From positions 1,680,363 through 1,744,362 of the forward strand of contig LNKV01000003.1 in the NCBI GenBank assembly GCA_001465935.1: DNA of 64,000 nt, in the 5' to 3' direction. Origin of the DNA: Clarireedia homoeocarpa. Taxonomy: Eukaryota > Ascomycota > Leotiomycetes > Helotiales > Rutstroemiaceae. The first letter of the stretch is position 1, and every line of letters begins with the position of its first letter. Under the pieces are notes generated by a model, which saw nothing but the letters and a program-made list of their open reading frames with translations, had not been told where the DNA came from and made no database searches. Below are positions 1-10,473 of the stretch, one piece after another. The position numbers and the translations under genes were made by a program.

Positions 1-60
1 GGTACTTTGCGATGCGAATGGCCCCTCCGTCTCACTCTTCTCCGTCCCTTGGCCCATGCA

Positions 61-102
61 TGTCCTGTATGTCCTGTATGTCCTGTATGTACTGTATGTC
101 CT
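61..102. repeat. 9-nt minisatellite
   Basis: Four consecutive copies plus a partial of a 9-nt unit (tgtcctgta; the fourth copy has one change) lie at the left edge, far upstream of the HOG1 start. A reading frame through it gives a Leu-Tyr-Val repeat, which I treat as a shadow. Confidence 0.85.
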
Positions 103-238
103 GAGATGTCCATTGCTCTTCTTTCCTACCCTGCTGCTGCCTCTGCTACATTCAGCTAGTCCCACGAACCCACGAACCCACGAACCCGCGACGCACATCC
201 AGAGATTATATACCACTGCCGAGCAGGCAGAATGGATA

Positions 239-310
239 GACGTGGGAGACGTGGGAGATGTGCGAGACGTGGGAGCTGTGCGAGACGTGGGAGATGTGCG
301 AGACGTGGGA
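239..310. repeat. 9-nt minisatellite, 8 copies
   Basis: Eight tandem 9-nt units alternate between gacgtggga and gatgtgcga-like versions, so the array also has an 18-nt higher-order period. No gene is supported here. Confidence 0.85.
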
Positions 311-352
311 CACCAAGCGGAGGAGCGAGGCGGGTAGCTGTTTAGACATGAC

Positions 353-406
353 GCTCCATCTCGATCTCCCACCCGGATAGCTCCATCTCGATCTCCCACC
401 CCGATA
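353..406. repeat. 27-nt tandem duplication
   Basis: Two adjacent 27-nt copies beginning gctccatctcgatctccc and differing at one base. They form part of the cluster of short tandem repeats upstream of HOG1. Confidence 0.8.
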
Positions 407-550
407 AATAGAGATCCACCGCCCTCTCGTCCAACAAAAGTGCCTCTGTAAAAAGGATTCGGTCATTCAGGGTCCAGTATTGTTACGGAATTCTCTCTTC
501 TTCATTTATTTGACTTTGCCCTTCACCAGAACTAAGAAGGATTTGCAAGT

Positions 551-604
551 CTATCCACGGCGAATTCCCTATCCACGGCGAATTCCCTATCCACGGCGAA
601 TTCC
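551..604. repeat. 18-nt tandem repeat, 3 copies
   Basis: Three exact copies of the 18-nt unit ctatccacggcgaattcc. Each copy carries an EcoRI-like gaattc. Confidence 0.9.
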
Positions 605-810
605 TTAATACGCCTTCGTCCACCAAGCGCCGTCTCATCTTCTCATCCGGCTTTGAAGGCGACGACATTTACCCAGTAGCCACTCACCAGTCGAAGCATA
701 ATCGTGCCAAAAGCTGAATACCGGTTGCATCCTATCCAACTTCTCCCACTCCCAACTCCATGTGAGCAGACGAGGCAGGCGAAGTTCGCGAAAAAGCAAG
801 AAAGCAAGAG

Positions 811-861
<51 letters not shown>
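811..861. repeat. poly(A) tract, 51 nt
   Basis: An uninterrupted run of 51 adenines lies about 650 bp upstream of the HOG1 ATG. It could be a nucleosome-excluding promoter tract or the tail of an old retroposed sequence. No flanking direct repeat was recognised. Confidence 0.95.
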
Positions 862-863
<2 letters not shown>

Positions 864-955
864 TCGGCAAAATCCAAGGATTGCAAAAGCGGCGCATCAA
901 AGGGGAAAAGGGCCTTACATTTTGCATCTTCCCTTGTGGTCAGAAGCTGCTTCGA

Positions 956-997
956 ATCTTGGAAGAGAAGGACAGCATCTTGGAAGAGAAGGACAGC
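956..997. repeat. 21-nt tandem duplication
   Basis: Two exact adjacent copies of a 21-nt unit (atcttggaagagaaggacag plus c). This is the last of the short tandem repeats upstream of HOG1. Confidence 0.85.
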
Positions 998-1079
998 ATC
1001 TATCGACTCGCTCGTTTTTACCAAGAATCCAAGGAACCTAGGAAGCTGACAGTTGGGCGACCTACAAGTGCTGTAATTC

Positions 1080-1506
1080 TTATAATTGTGATCTAACGAT
1101 TTTCCCTTTCCCATTTCCCGTTTTCCATTCCCCATTTCCCACCAACCCCCAACCCCCAACCCTCAACCCACCTACCTACCCACCTACCCACCTCCCATAT
1201 TACCACACACCTCTCGACCTAAACTTAGTCAATCCGAATCCGAATCCAAATCCGAATCCAAATCGCCTTTTGCACCCGCCGACCATTCCTTCAATAAACA
1301 CGACACGACACGACCAACCCGACCCTTTTCAACTTCGTCCTCAACTCGCCTCGCCTCGCCTGCATCATTCATCATCCTGTTTCCACCCTCTTCTCCTCCA
1401 CCACAACAACTATCTTTACCACCCCCCTCCCCTCCCCCCAAACTTCCACTCCGAGTCTTTCAACTCGATCCCTGTCGTGCTCCAGAAGAAGTGTACATAA
1501 CTCAAA
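1080..1506 (+). promoter_or_regulatory. C/T-rich promoter and 5' leader of HOG1
   Basis: The 400 bp before the HOG1 ATG are strongly pyrimidine-rich on the + strand, with blocks of cccaaccccc and ctcctccacc type. This is the usual look of a filamentous-ascomycete promoter and 5' UTR. No convincing TATA box is seen. The exact transcription start cannot be read from sequence. Confidence 0.6.
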
Positions 1507-3201
1507 ATGGCGGAATTCGTACGAGCTCAGATCTTCGGTACAACCTTCGAGATCACCTCGAGGTACGTCGACTCCCGCCAAATCCTGATGAGAATGAGAT
1601 GGCATAGTCAGCAATATGTGGGCGATCGCAAATACTGACATTCTCATGAAATAGATATTCTGATTTGCAGCCAGTTGGCATGGGCGCATTCGGTCTTGTC
1701 TGGTAAGTTCAATCCTCTCTTTTGGTGTTCTGCAGCCAAAGCCCCGCCCGTCACGGAGGGGTAGAGCAAAAATTGACCATCTGGCTGACTTTTATCAACT
1801 CGCGCAGCTCTGCAAAGGATCAACTCACAGGTTCAAATGTCGCGGTTAAGAAGATTATGAAGCCCTTCAGCACGCCGGTTTTATCTAAAAGAACCTATCG
1901 AGAACTAAAGTTGTTGAAACATCTTAAACATGAGAATGTAGGTGTTTTTTTCTTTCCAATGCACGAAGACTGTTTGAATTTGAAGGGGGGCTAATCGTCC
2001 GCAGGTTATTTCACTCAGCGATATTTTCATTTCGCCTCTTGAGGATATGTATGTATATTTTAGCCGATGGGAAAAGCTTCAACTTTACTGATAATTGCTC
2101 CAGCTACTTCGTCACCGAGCTCCTAGGCACAGATTTACATCGTTTGTTGACCTCAAGGCCGTTAGAGAAACAGTTTATCCAATACTTCTTGTACCAAATT
2201 TTGGTAAGAATGCTCTCCCCCCCCCAGCTCAGCCGCGACCCTGCTTGCAGAAAACTGATTCGTGAAAATAGCGTGGATTAAAATATGTCCACTCGGCCGG
2301 AGTTGTCCACCGTGATCTCAAGCCAAGTAATATCCTTGTCAACGAAAACTGCGACCTCAAGATCTGCGACTTTGGTCTCGCTCGTATTCAGGATCCTCAG
2401 ATGACGGGATATGTCTCTACGAGATACTACCGAGCCCCGGAGATCATGCTCACATGGCAGAAATACGATGTGGAGGTTGATATTTGGAGTGCGGGGTGTA
2501 TCTTCGCGGAGATGTTGGAAGGCAAGCCATTATTCCCAGGAAAGGACCACGTCAACCAGTTTTCTATCATTACCGAACTTCTCGGAACACCACCCGATGA
2601 CGTTATTCACACCATTGCCAGCGAAAACGTAAGAAAATATTATGAAAGATATCGTGAGGTGTTTGTGCTGATTCGTGTCTAGACCTTGAGATTCGTTCAA
2701 TCTCTCCCCAAGCGCGAGCGACAACCATTAGCCGACAAGTTCCGCAATGCAGACCCATTAGGTACCCAATGATCTTCCTCCCAATGTCCTGATTCTGCTA
2801 ACACGTTACAGCCATCGATCTCCTCGAGCGAATGTTGGTCTTCGATCCTAGAAAGCGAGTTAAGGCATCTGAGGCCTTAGCACACGAATACCTCTCTCCT
2901 TACCATGACCCCACGGACGAGCCAGTGGCAGAAGAAAAGTTTGATTGGTCGTTCAATGATGCAGACCTTCCAGTGGACACATGGAAAATCATGATGTACG
3001 AGCAACTTTTCGATTACCAGGGAATTGAATCCTTTCCAGACTCAAATTAGTTGCGTTTTCATCGTAGCTAGTTTTTGGTCGTAGGATTTCGCGCTGTAGG
3101 ACCAAGAGTGTGACTGACTTGGTATGTTATGCAGGTATTCCGAAATTCTTGATTATCATAATGTCCAGGATGACAACCAAGAACTGGCAAACGGCCACTA
3201 A
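1507..3201 (+). CDS. HOG1: Hog1-type stress-activated MAP kinase
   Basis: Terminal kinase of the osmotic and oxidative stress MAPK cascade (p38 family), acting in cytoplasm and nucleus after activation by a Pbs2-type MAPKK. I model nine exons: 1507-1562, 1655-1702, 1808-1937, 2005-2048, 2104-2203, 2272-2628, 2683-2761, 2812-2995 and 3135-3201. They join to 354 aa, the normal family length. Visible features are the Gly loop GMGAFG (about 27-32), VAVKK with the ATP lysine at 49, HRDLKPSN (139-146), DFG (159-161), the dual-phosphorylation motif TGY (171-173) and YRAPE. The C-terminal stretch [12 protein letters not shown] matches Hog1 proteins only when the last intron (2996-3134) is removed. 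If that intron is retained, the frame instead ends at 3050 with a different 19-residue tail. Identification is very secure. Confidence 0.97.
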
Positions 3202-4673
3202 AGATATTTCTTTTCTTTCGGTTCAGTTGGTTTATCGATGTCGTGCCCTCGAGCACGAGCACTATCAGTATGGTATGGGTATATATTATGGGCGGATGAT
3301 GGAGGATAGGGTGTCTTTCTTACAGCTTTCTGATGCAACACAGCTTCCTGGATTGTCAGCAGACAGGATTGCTCTCTTTCCCAACATTTTGGTGTACATA
3401 TTACTGCATCGAGGAAACCCCCCTCGCAAACGTACTTGCTCGAAGCATGCGTCTGCGCCCATTACCCAATTACGATCTTGTGGTTAGTTCGACAGGGTGG
3501 TACTACTGAGGTATCATGTAAGCAGCAGAAGAACTAAGTTCTTCTCGAAAAAGAGGTACCGAGATAACAGGAGTACTGAGTACTGGCAATGGCGTTTTCA
3601 TGGAAATAGACAATGAATGATGATTCCCCCAATTAGGGCCTTCTCACAGAATTGATATTGGCAATACATAGAATCACCTCTGATTTTTGCTTACAATGAA
3701 ATAACATAACTTCTCACGGTATTGCAGTCTTCGAAGTGAGAGAGTACTTCTTCCCTTAGATCATGTGATCATAATGCACCCCAAGACTCCGGCTGCCGTA
3801 TTATCCCTGCATACAGGGCACACTTCTCGATTAATTGGATAAGAAGTATCGTTGGCAAGGATTATGCTCTCAGACCTGGACTTTCTTCGCTGGCCTTGCA
3901 TCTGGTGGGATGGGAGTGCGGTCTGTTGATGACTTTTTTTTTTCGATAGATGGGAACCTGTTATTTCTATTTCCCCCCAAAAGCTTCAAACAACTTTTCT
4001 CCCTCACAACAAAAGGGGTAGGCATCAAAAAGGGAGATTCCAAAGGAGAAGTTCAAGGGATAAACCTGGGTAAAGCCTTGTGGGGAAGGTCTTAATCGAA
4101 CCTTTTGGGTGAAGGTTTCAGGTGCGGTTAAACATCGGACAAGGGCATCATAAGGGGAATTGGGAATTTGATCTGGGGACATTTTGAATTGGGGAAAGAG
4201 ACGCAAGAAAACGATCAGTATCTATAACACAAAAAAACGGCAATTGATACTGATACAGGGGAGTTGGATTGAGCAATCAGGAGAATCAAGCATCCAAACA
4301 CCCTTATGATGTATTGATTGCGGGGCGAACGAGATAACTTATTTCCTCACACGACTACGAGCGCGATTCGAACACGGCGGACCTTTTTTATTTTATTTTA
4401 TTTTTTTAATTTTATTTTTTGATACTAGCATAGAAGGACTTGGAAGTTTTCTTTTCTGGGGCGGGAGGTCTTTTGCTGAAGCTTTCAATTCGAGAGTCGG
4501 GAATCTGCGAAGTAGAAGGGACGAGATTCAAATTCTGGGATTTCGAAAAGTGATCTGACTGAGGAAATTGGTCATTATAGAGGGTCGAATTTCCGCGAGT
4601 TGCCTCATTCTGCTGATTCAAGAGAACGGGATCAGTACGGTTTATCTCTGCGACACGAGACGCGGTAGACATT
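3202..4673. other. intergenic region between HOG1 and AVL9
   Basis: About 1.5 kb without a supported gene. It should hold the HOG1 3' UTR and the AVL9 promoter. Short open frames on both strands show no recognisable protein or splice pattern. An A/T-rich tract (tttattttattttattttt type) sits around 4385-4425, about 250 bp upstream of the AVL9 ATG. Confidence 0.7.
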
Positions 4674-7202
4674 ATGGAAAATATAAAGATTGAGGAAAAG
4701 ATGGGCAATGGGGTTGCGAATGCGACAGGATTTGTGCCGCTGGTTACTGTGGTGGATTTTCATCATGCGAGGTGAGTTTCCCTGCGGAGTGCTGGCCTGC
4801 TTGATTATTGTAGCGGGGGGGGAGTATGAGAGATCTGACTGTTATTGATTAGGGGCCCTGAAGTCGAATCTTGGTTTGGAGCGGAGGAGGGCACAGATCC
4901 TGCTGTGGATAATGAATGGCCTCTACTGCCATTCATGGCACTGAGTGATGGAGCGCATGCGTGAGTGCTCTTCTTTTCACCTATAGGATTTTAAAATCGT
5001 TGGAGCTGACGGAAAGTGATCCTTCTAGATCAGCAGAAGATTTCTCGTACTTTACGCTTCTGCGCCCTGCTCGCGACGGCCTGCCAGCAACCTCCCTCTT
5101 CGGAATTTCTTGCACACGACAAATGGACGCATCGGCGCTACTCAACCGACCTGCAGACGTAACGCGATCGACGGTTCAAAAAGCTGTAGTTATAATAGCA
5201 GATTCTCCTCAATTCTTCGGAATGTTGAGAGAGAGATTGGGAGTCGTTACAAAAGCATGGTTTGCGCAGCGAGAATTCACAGATGTGGAGATTCTGAGGA
5301 GATTTCAAGAGAGCCTGGCGGAAGAAAAGAAGAGGGGAGAGTTGGGGGATAGAGAGGAATACTTGGGTATGAGTTTGAGGGAATTGGTTAGGGAGTTCAA
5401 ATGGCAGACTTTGGTTCTTTTCAAATGCTGTCTCTTACAGCCAAAAGTATGTTGCTGTGGATTCCACCGTAGGGATAATATACTGACTAAGATATAGATG
5501 TTATTCTTTGGCTCGAGATGCGAAAGGTTGTGTATGATGCAGTTCTCCCTCATCTCACTCATACCAGGTCTTATACGCAACTTACAGGATTGTGCGGACC
5601 CGGAAATGGATAATTACCAGAAGAATTTGGTGAAACCTACGAGTCTGAAGACGAGTGATAGGAGTTCGTTGTTGTCTTACATGGGGCTGCCTTTGCAAAT
5701 CTTTGGCAAGGTAGGCAAAATCCATTGCGCTAAGTATCTAAGAATGTTTACTGACGTGTGGAGAATAGGGAAGTCTCTTTGGTCCTTATACCCCTTTGCA
5801 GCAACTTGATATATTAGCGGATTTCGGAACAAAGTCTTACATTGTTGGTTCCACGAATTCTATACTTCTACAACAGAAAGACCGATACAGCGATATACTT
5901 ATTAATCTGGATGAACTCACCATAAACATAACTTCAGCATCACTACGGTCGGCACTTGCGCTCTCAGTGGCCGACAGACGTTGGATTGACTTCATTACCC
6001 AAACCGTCAATGACACTTGGGACGAATCCAACCCTAGCCGACCGAAAACTATGGGCTACGTCGGCTCCGAGGAGTTTATTCGTCTTCAGTTTGAAGAATA
6101 TCTCTTGTCCCTCATCTCCTCCGTCAAATGTCACAACTACCTTGCTGCTCATGCCAACAACCCTAAAGCCCAACTACCACATGTCGAAGGCGATCCGGTC
6201 CATGACTTTGGAATGGATTGGATCGAAGCCTGGACCCGATCTGATAATTACCAAATTTGGAATAACCATACAGAATCCCATCTTTTCGACATAGTCGAGC
6301 CCAAACATCCTTGTGCAGGCGGTCTCACCATCGATGATGTTCAGAGACGTATCGCAGAACAAGTGAAAGAGATGCATCTGGATGAACGATTCGCCGTCGG
6401 AAAGGAAGTCTTGGGTAGGAATTTCGCAGCGGGCAGGGAGAAGGCTAGTACGGTTTTCAATAAACTCTATGCGGACATGGAAGTCTTCCGCGAAAATCAA
6501 CGAAAGAAACACGAGGAAGCACAAGCTGCAAAGCTGGCAGCAGAGAAAAACGGCCACACGAATGGAAGCGGACCAACTAGTCCAGTCAGTCAATCGGCAC
6601 CAAACACCGTGCAGAGCGTGGGAAGTAAAGCCGGAGCGTATATCGGTAGTTGGAGCGCTTGGGTGGGCGAGAAGCGGAAATCAGGATGGGGGCGAAGTTC
6701 GAGTTCGAGTTCGGTGACGAATGGATGGAGTTCGAAGAGGAACTCGACGGCGACATTGAATTTGAAAGAGAATGCTCAGCCGCTGCCAGGGAACTTGCAG
6801 ATTGGCGGCGGAGAAGAAAAAGTGAAGAGTCCGAGGGATTCGATGGTGATTTCACCGACGTCGACGAAGAGGAAGAGTTTTGAGGAGAGCATTTTTGATT
6901 CGGAGGTGGAGGCAGAGGGGAGGAGGTTGAAGAGTGTTGGGACGCCGGATTCGGGATTGGTGAGTCCTGGGCTGGTGAGTCTAGGGGCGGTGGGGTTGGA
7001 GGGTGTGGAGAGTAGTGAGCATGAGGGAAAGGAGGGGGAAGAAGAGGAACAGGGGGGGTTTGAATTAGGCCAGGTGGCTGCTGATGCCAATGTTTGGGGC
7101 GAAGAAGCTCATGAGGAGGAGAGCGAGAAGGATAGATTGGAAAAGGTGGGCAGGGTGGCACAAGCGGTGCAGGAGGCTGTGGGGCAGAATATTCATTCTT
7201 GA
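4674..7202 (+). CDS. AVL9: Avl9 family late secretory pathway protein (DENN-like)
   Basis: Avl9 proteins act in exocytic cargo transport late in the secretory pathway and carry a divergent DENN fold. Five exons (4674-4771, 4853-4960, 5029-5446, 5498-5710, 5769-7202) join to 756 aa. The family hallmark near the N-terminus is plain: VVDFHHARGPEVE, then LLPFMALSDGAHA, then EDFSYFTL, the last two only after splicing. Further conserved parts follow (FGSRCERLC, LISLIPGL, YTPLQQLD). The C-terminal third is low complexity: Ser/Lys-rich, then Glu-rich acidic blocks, poorly conserved in the family. The start was chosen because it opens the conserved block after a short leader. Alternative upstream starts were not found in frame. 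Symbol by family resemblance. Confidence 0.9.
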
Positions 7203-7852
7203 TACTTCTTAAGGGCAGGGTTTTAAAGGAGAGAAGTAGATTATGATTTTGGTATTTGGGATTTTGGATTTTTCGGTCTGCCTTTTGGAAGGAAAGGAAG
7301 GGATGGGTGGATGGATTGATGAAAGGAAAACACGGGTCACGGGCGGCTGGCTATTATAGCATTGCATTACTCTGTGGCGGGGTGGGAGCACTTATGCAGT
7401 GGGAGTTGGGATGCTGGTCTGGGCGTTGGCGCTGGATGGTGTTTGATATTGAAGTTGGGATTAGGATTGGACTTGGAATTGAGATTGCAAAGGGTTGGTA
7501 AAGCCTATGAGATGGGTATGAGGAGGTTGAGGTGGGGAGATGGAGAGGGGAAAGAGAAGGAAAGAAAGGAGGGGACTAGAAAAGAATAATCATGTCAAGC
7601 CCGTCCTGTTTTTACCTTTTGGTTTGCGTTTGCATTTGAAGTGTGTAGTGTATAGGTCTGGTATTGTGCTACTACACCGAGATGCACAATTTACTATTGT
7701 CAAATTATAGACCTCAGATGCCCATCTACTACAATCAGTCAGTCAAGCCCTCATCAGTCCCATACCATACCATACTTGCCAATTCAGTCCGTCCGTCCGC
7801 CAGTTAGTCAATCAGTACAATACCTCCTCTCCCTTTCACCATCAAGTTTGTT

Positions 7853-7877
7853 TCTCTCTCTCTCTCTCTCTCTCTCC
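7853..7877. repeat. (TC)n microsatellite
   Basis: Twelve TC dinucleotides followed by CA-rich caaccaaccac repeats to about 7905. Confidence 0.9.
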
Positions 7878-8066
7878 ACCAACCAACCACCAACCAACCA
7901 CCAACCAGCAAGCAAGCAGCAAGCAAGCGTCTTCGCTGCTCTCCTCTCCTCTCTTGTCAAGTACAGTATGTGTGTGTGTGTGTGTATTGCCTCCCAGTCG
8001 CGTATACGCATGCTTGTTCTAAAACAAAACAAAACAACACAAATACAAAACAAAAGCGGTGGTGGT

Positions 8067-8082
8067 GGGGGGGGGGGGGGGG
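8067..8082. repeat. poly(G) tract, 16 nt
   Basis: Sixteen consecutive G preceded by a short GGT repeat. Such tracts can form G-quadruplexes and are prone to sequencing error. Confidence 0.9.
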
Positions 8083-8133
8083 ACAAGAGTCGATCTGCTA
8101 CTGTATGTACCTCCGAGGCAGGCATATAAGTAG

Positions 8134-8153
8134 GTATGTATGTATGTATGTAT
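8134..8153. repeat. (GTAT)n microsatellite
   Basis: Five copies of the tetranucleotide gtat. Confidence 0.85.
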
Positions 8154-8336
8154 GGTATATTGCAATTTACATCTCTCAGAAAACCAACTTATTTTTATTT
8201 AATTTTATTTTAGCTTTACGGATACTGTAGATAGATAGACCTTGTCGGGAGAGGAGAGGAGAGGAGAGGAGAGGGTTTGAAATAGTTAGTTAGTTAGGCT
8301 ATGCTATACTATGTATGCTATGCCAGCCCGACGCAG

Positions 8337-8340
<4 letters not shown>

Positions 8341-8370
<30 letters not shown>
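8341..8370. repeat. (TA)15 microsatellite
   Basis: Thirty-base alternating TA run, with a GATA/GATG tetranucleotide array close downstream (8401-8434). Confidence 0.95.
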
Positions 8371-8374
<4 letters not shown>

Positions 8375-8400
8375 CAAGGACGCTTAATTAAATAAGTATA

Positions 8401-8434
8401 TAGATAGATAGATAGATGGATAGATGGATGGATA
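8401..8434. repeat. (GATA)n/(GATG)n microsatellite
   Basis: Tandem tagatagatagatggatag-type tetranucleotides grading from GATA to GATG units. Confidence 0.85.
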
Positions 8435-9644
8435 GCGCTCTTGGATTTGTATAGCTGATTTGATTTGCTGCTTATACGGTGAGCGCTGTTCTATGGGGAT
8501 GTGTAATTATTGGGGGAGCTGTAATCGTATATCTAGAAAGTAAGGGGTGGTTGGTGGTGTTGGGGAGGTTGGGCGGTAGAGTGCTTGATTATGCTTCTTA
8601 TTTATCACTTACAGGGTGCGGTGCGGTGCGGGTCTGTCGTGCCCTCAAGCTCCGAGTCGATTCTCTCTGCATTGTAAGTAAGTGATTTGATGTGTTGTGT
8701 TGTGATGTGATATGAAGTGAAGTGAAGTGATATATATATATGGTGAGGTGAGCTGATAACTTATACAATTTAATTAAGTTAAGCCCAACCAACTAGTTCT
8801 AGTTTGTTTATCTAACGCACAACACTGCCGGGGTGCAAAACAGCCGGTCGCGTGGCGGGCTAGGATGGATGGATGGCGGGCGGGACGAGGGATGAGGGAC
8901 GAGGGAGGAGGCTGAGGTTGCGGTTTTGTGTGAGAGATGAGGTGAGAAGCGAAGAAAGGAGGTGAAGCTGAGTACGCGATTGTCAGAAAAAAAGACGGAC
9001 GACACACCAAACGCGCAGATTATTGCACCCCTAAACTATTGAACCCCATCAAAAGACTCGAATAAAAATCATATACTAAAGCAGCTCCCCCAAAACAGAA
9101 ATTGCAAAAAAAATTGAATTAATGACATGTAGATCCTTTAGAGCTCTAGGTATTTAATAAGCTAAATAGCAAGTCAAAATCTCAACTTTTCAATTTAATA
9201 GAGAGTTTGAAGTAACTAGAATTTTTTGGGGGTGTGTCGTCTTTTTCTAACATCGGGTGGTGAGGGCAGTTTGGTTTGTGCTTGATCTGCAGTTAGCGAA
9301 ATAAATGGTGTTAAGCTTTCTCCAGGATTCTATAAAAAGCAGGGTGCAGTCTATCCACTGCCAGGCCCCTTCAGCCGACATGAAAGCTACGTAAGTAGAA
9401 TTAGATATTTTGACCCTAACTGCACCCTCCTTGATTGATCGACCTTGGCGCAACTATTATGCCTGAGACGAAGTAGATGAGAGGGTGTGGAGAGGAGAGG
9501 ATTGAGGAGAGGATTGAGGAGAGGGTTGAGGAGATGGTGGGTCGGGTAAGTGCAAAGTAGGTTTGAGGCATGTGGAGTAGAAGAGAGGTAGAGGAGTGGA
9601 CGGGATGTGGATTGAATGGAGATGGATCATTTTTTTGTCGGTAG

Positions 9645-9674
9645 AGATGAGATGAGATGAGATGAGATGAGATG
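9645..9674. repeat. (GATGA)n microsatellite
   Basis: Six tandem pentanucleotide gatga units. Confidence 0.85.
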
Positions 9675-10400
9675 ACATACTTCGTACAAGTATGTATGGC
9701 TGCCCACCTGTCCACCTGGTCTGTATAAATTTAGTAGTAGTAATTCCTCGAGATAGTAACTTGCGTGACGTGAAAGATATAAGCTAACTATAGATTCGCC
9801 TCCTATTATCTTCCACAGTCCAAAAAATCGTATTGTGAATAAATCATCTGATTGGACTCCTAACGCTTGGTGGTTATTATATTTCTGCAAATAGAAAGCC
9901 TTGTGCGAGGCGGGATATATTGCTTTTTTTATGTTTGGCTGATTGGATTCGAGATTAAAGGGTGCTGATTCCGGTAAGACGGTTATCCCTCTGGGATAAG
10001 GAGGGAAGAGGCAGGCAGGCAGATGGATACCTGGCCCCTGGTTTGATCAATATTTGTCCGTGATGTGATCGGATCGTGGTGTGGAAGGCGGGACTGTGGG
10101 AAGCCAAGTAAGTGCCTTTGTCGTTTCAGTCTGGTGGTCACCACGTGGGTATATTGGTGTTTGGCATTTGACTTGACTATGACTACGCCTATAGCTCCTG
10201 GTTCGAAAAGAGCTTCCCTTGTTTGAAATAGTTTCAAAGGGCTTAGGAAGCATGGGGGAAATGCTCGTAGGCCGATTGAATGATTTGCGGTACATAGGGC
10301 GTTGGTGGCTAGCTTGCTGATCGTCACTTCAATCTCAAATGGGACCCATACCAAGCCAATATTTCTCGGTCGTCGGTATGGAGGAGAAGAGTCGTGGGAG

Positions 10401-10473
10401 GATGAGTGTGGGGATGAGTGTGAGGATGAGTGTGAGGATGAGTGTGAGGATGAGTGTGAGGATGAGTGTGAGT
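10401..10473. repeat. 12-nt tandem repeat
   Basis: About six tandem copies of gatgagtgtgag. The opposite strand gives a Leu-Ile-Leu-Thr repeat frame that I regard as a by-product. Confidence 0.85.

Noticed and set aside
56..337. ORF with Leu-Tyr-Val and Val-Gly-Asp repeats
   Set aside because: The open frame is produced by 9-nt minisatellites. There is no non-repetitive protein-like part and no splice continuation.
4361..4385. tRNA T-loop-like string (gcgattcgaacacg)
   Set aside because: No acceptor stem, D-arm or anticodon arm can be drawn around it on either strand.
6586..7161. Long minus-strand frame rich in Ser and Pro opposite the AVL9 3' part
   Set aside because: It is the antisense shadow of the Glu/Gly/Ser-rich AVL9 C-terminus, which is in frame with the conserved protein.
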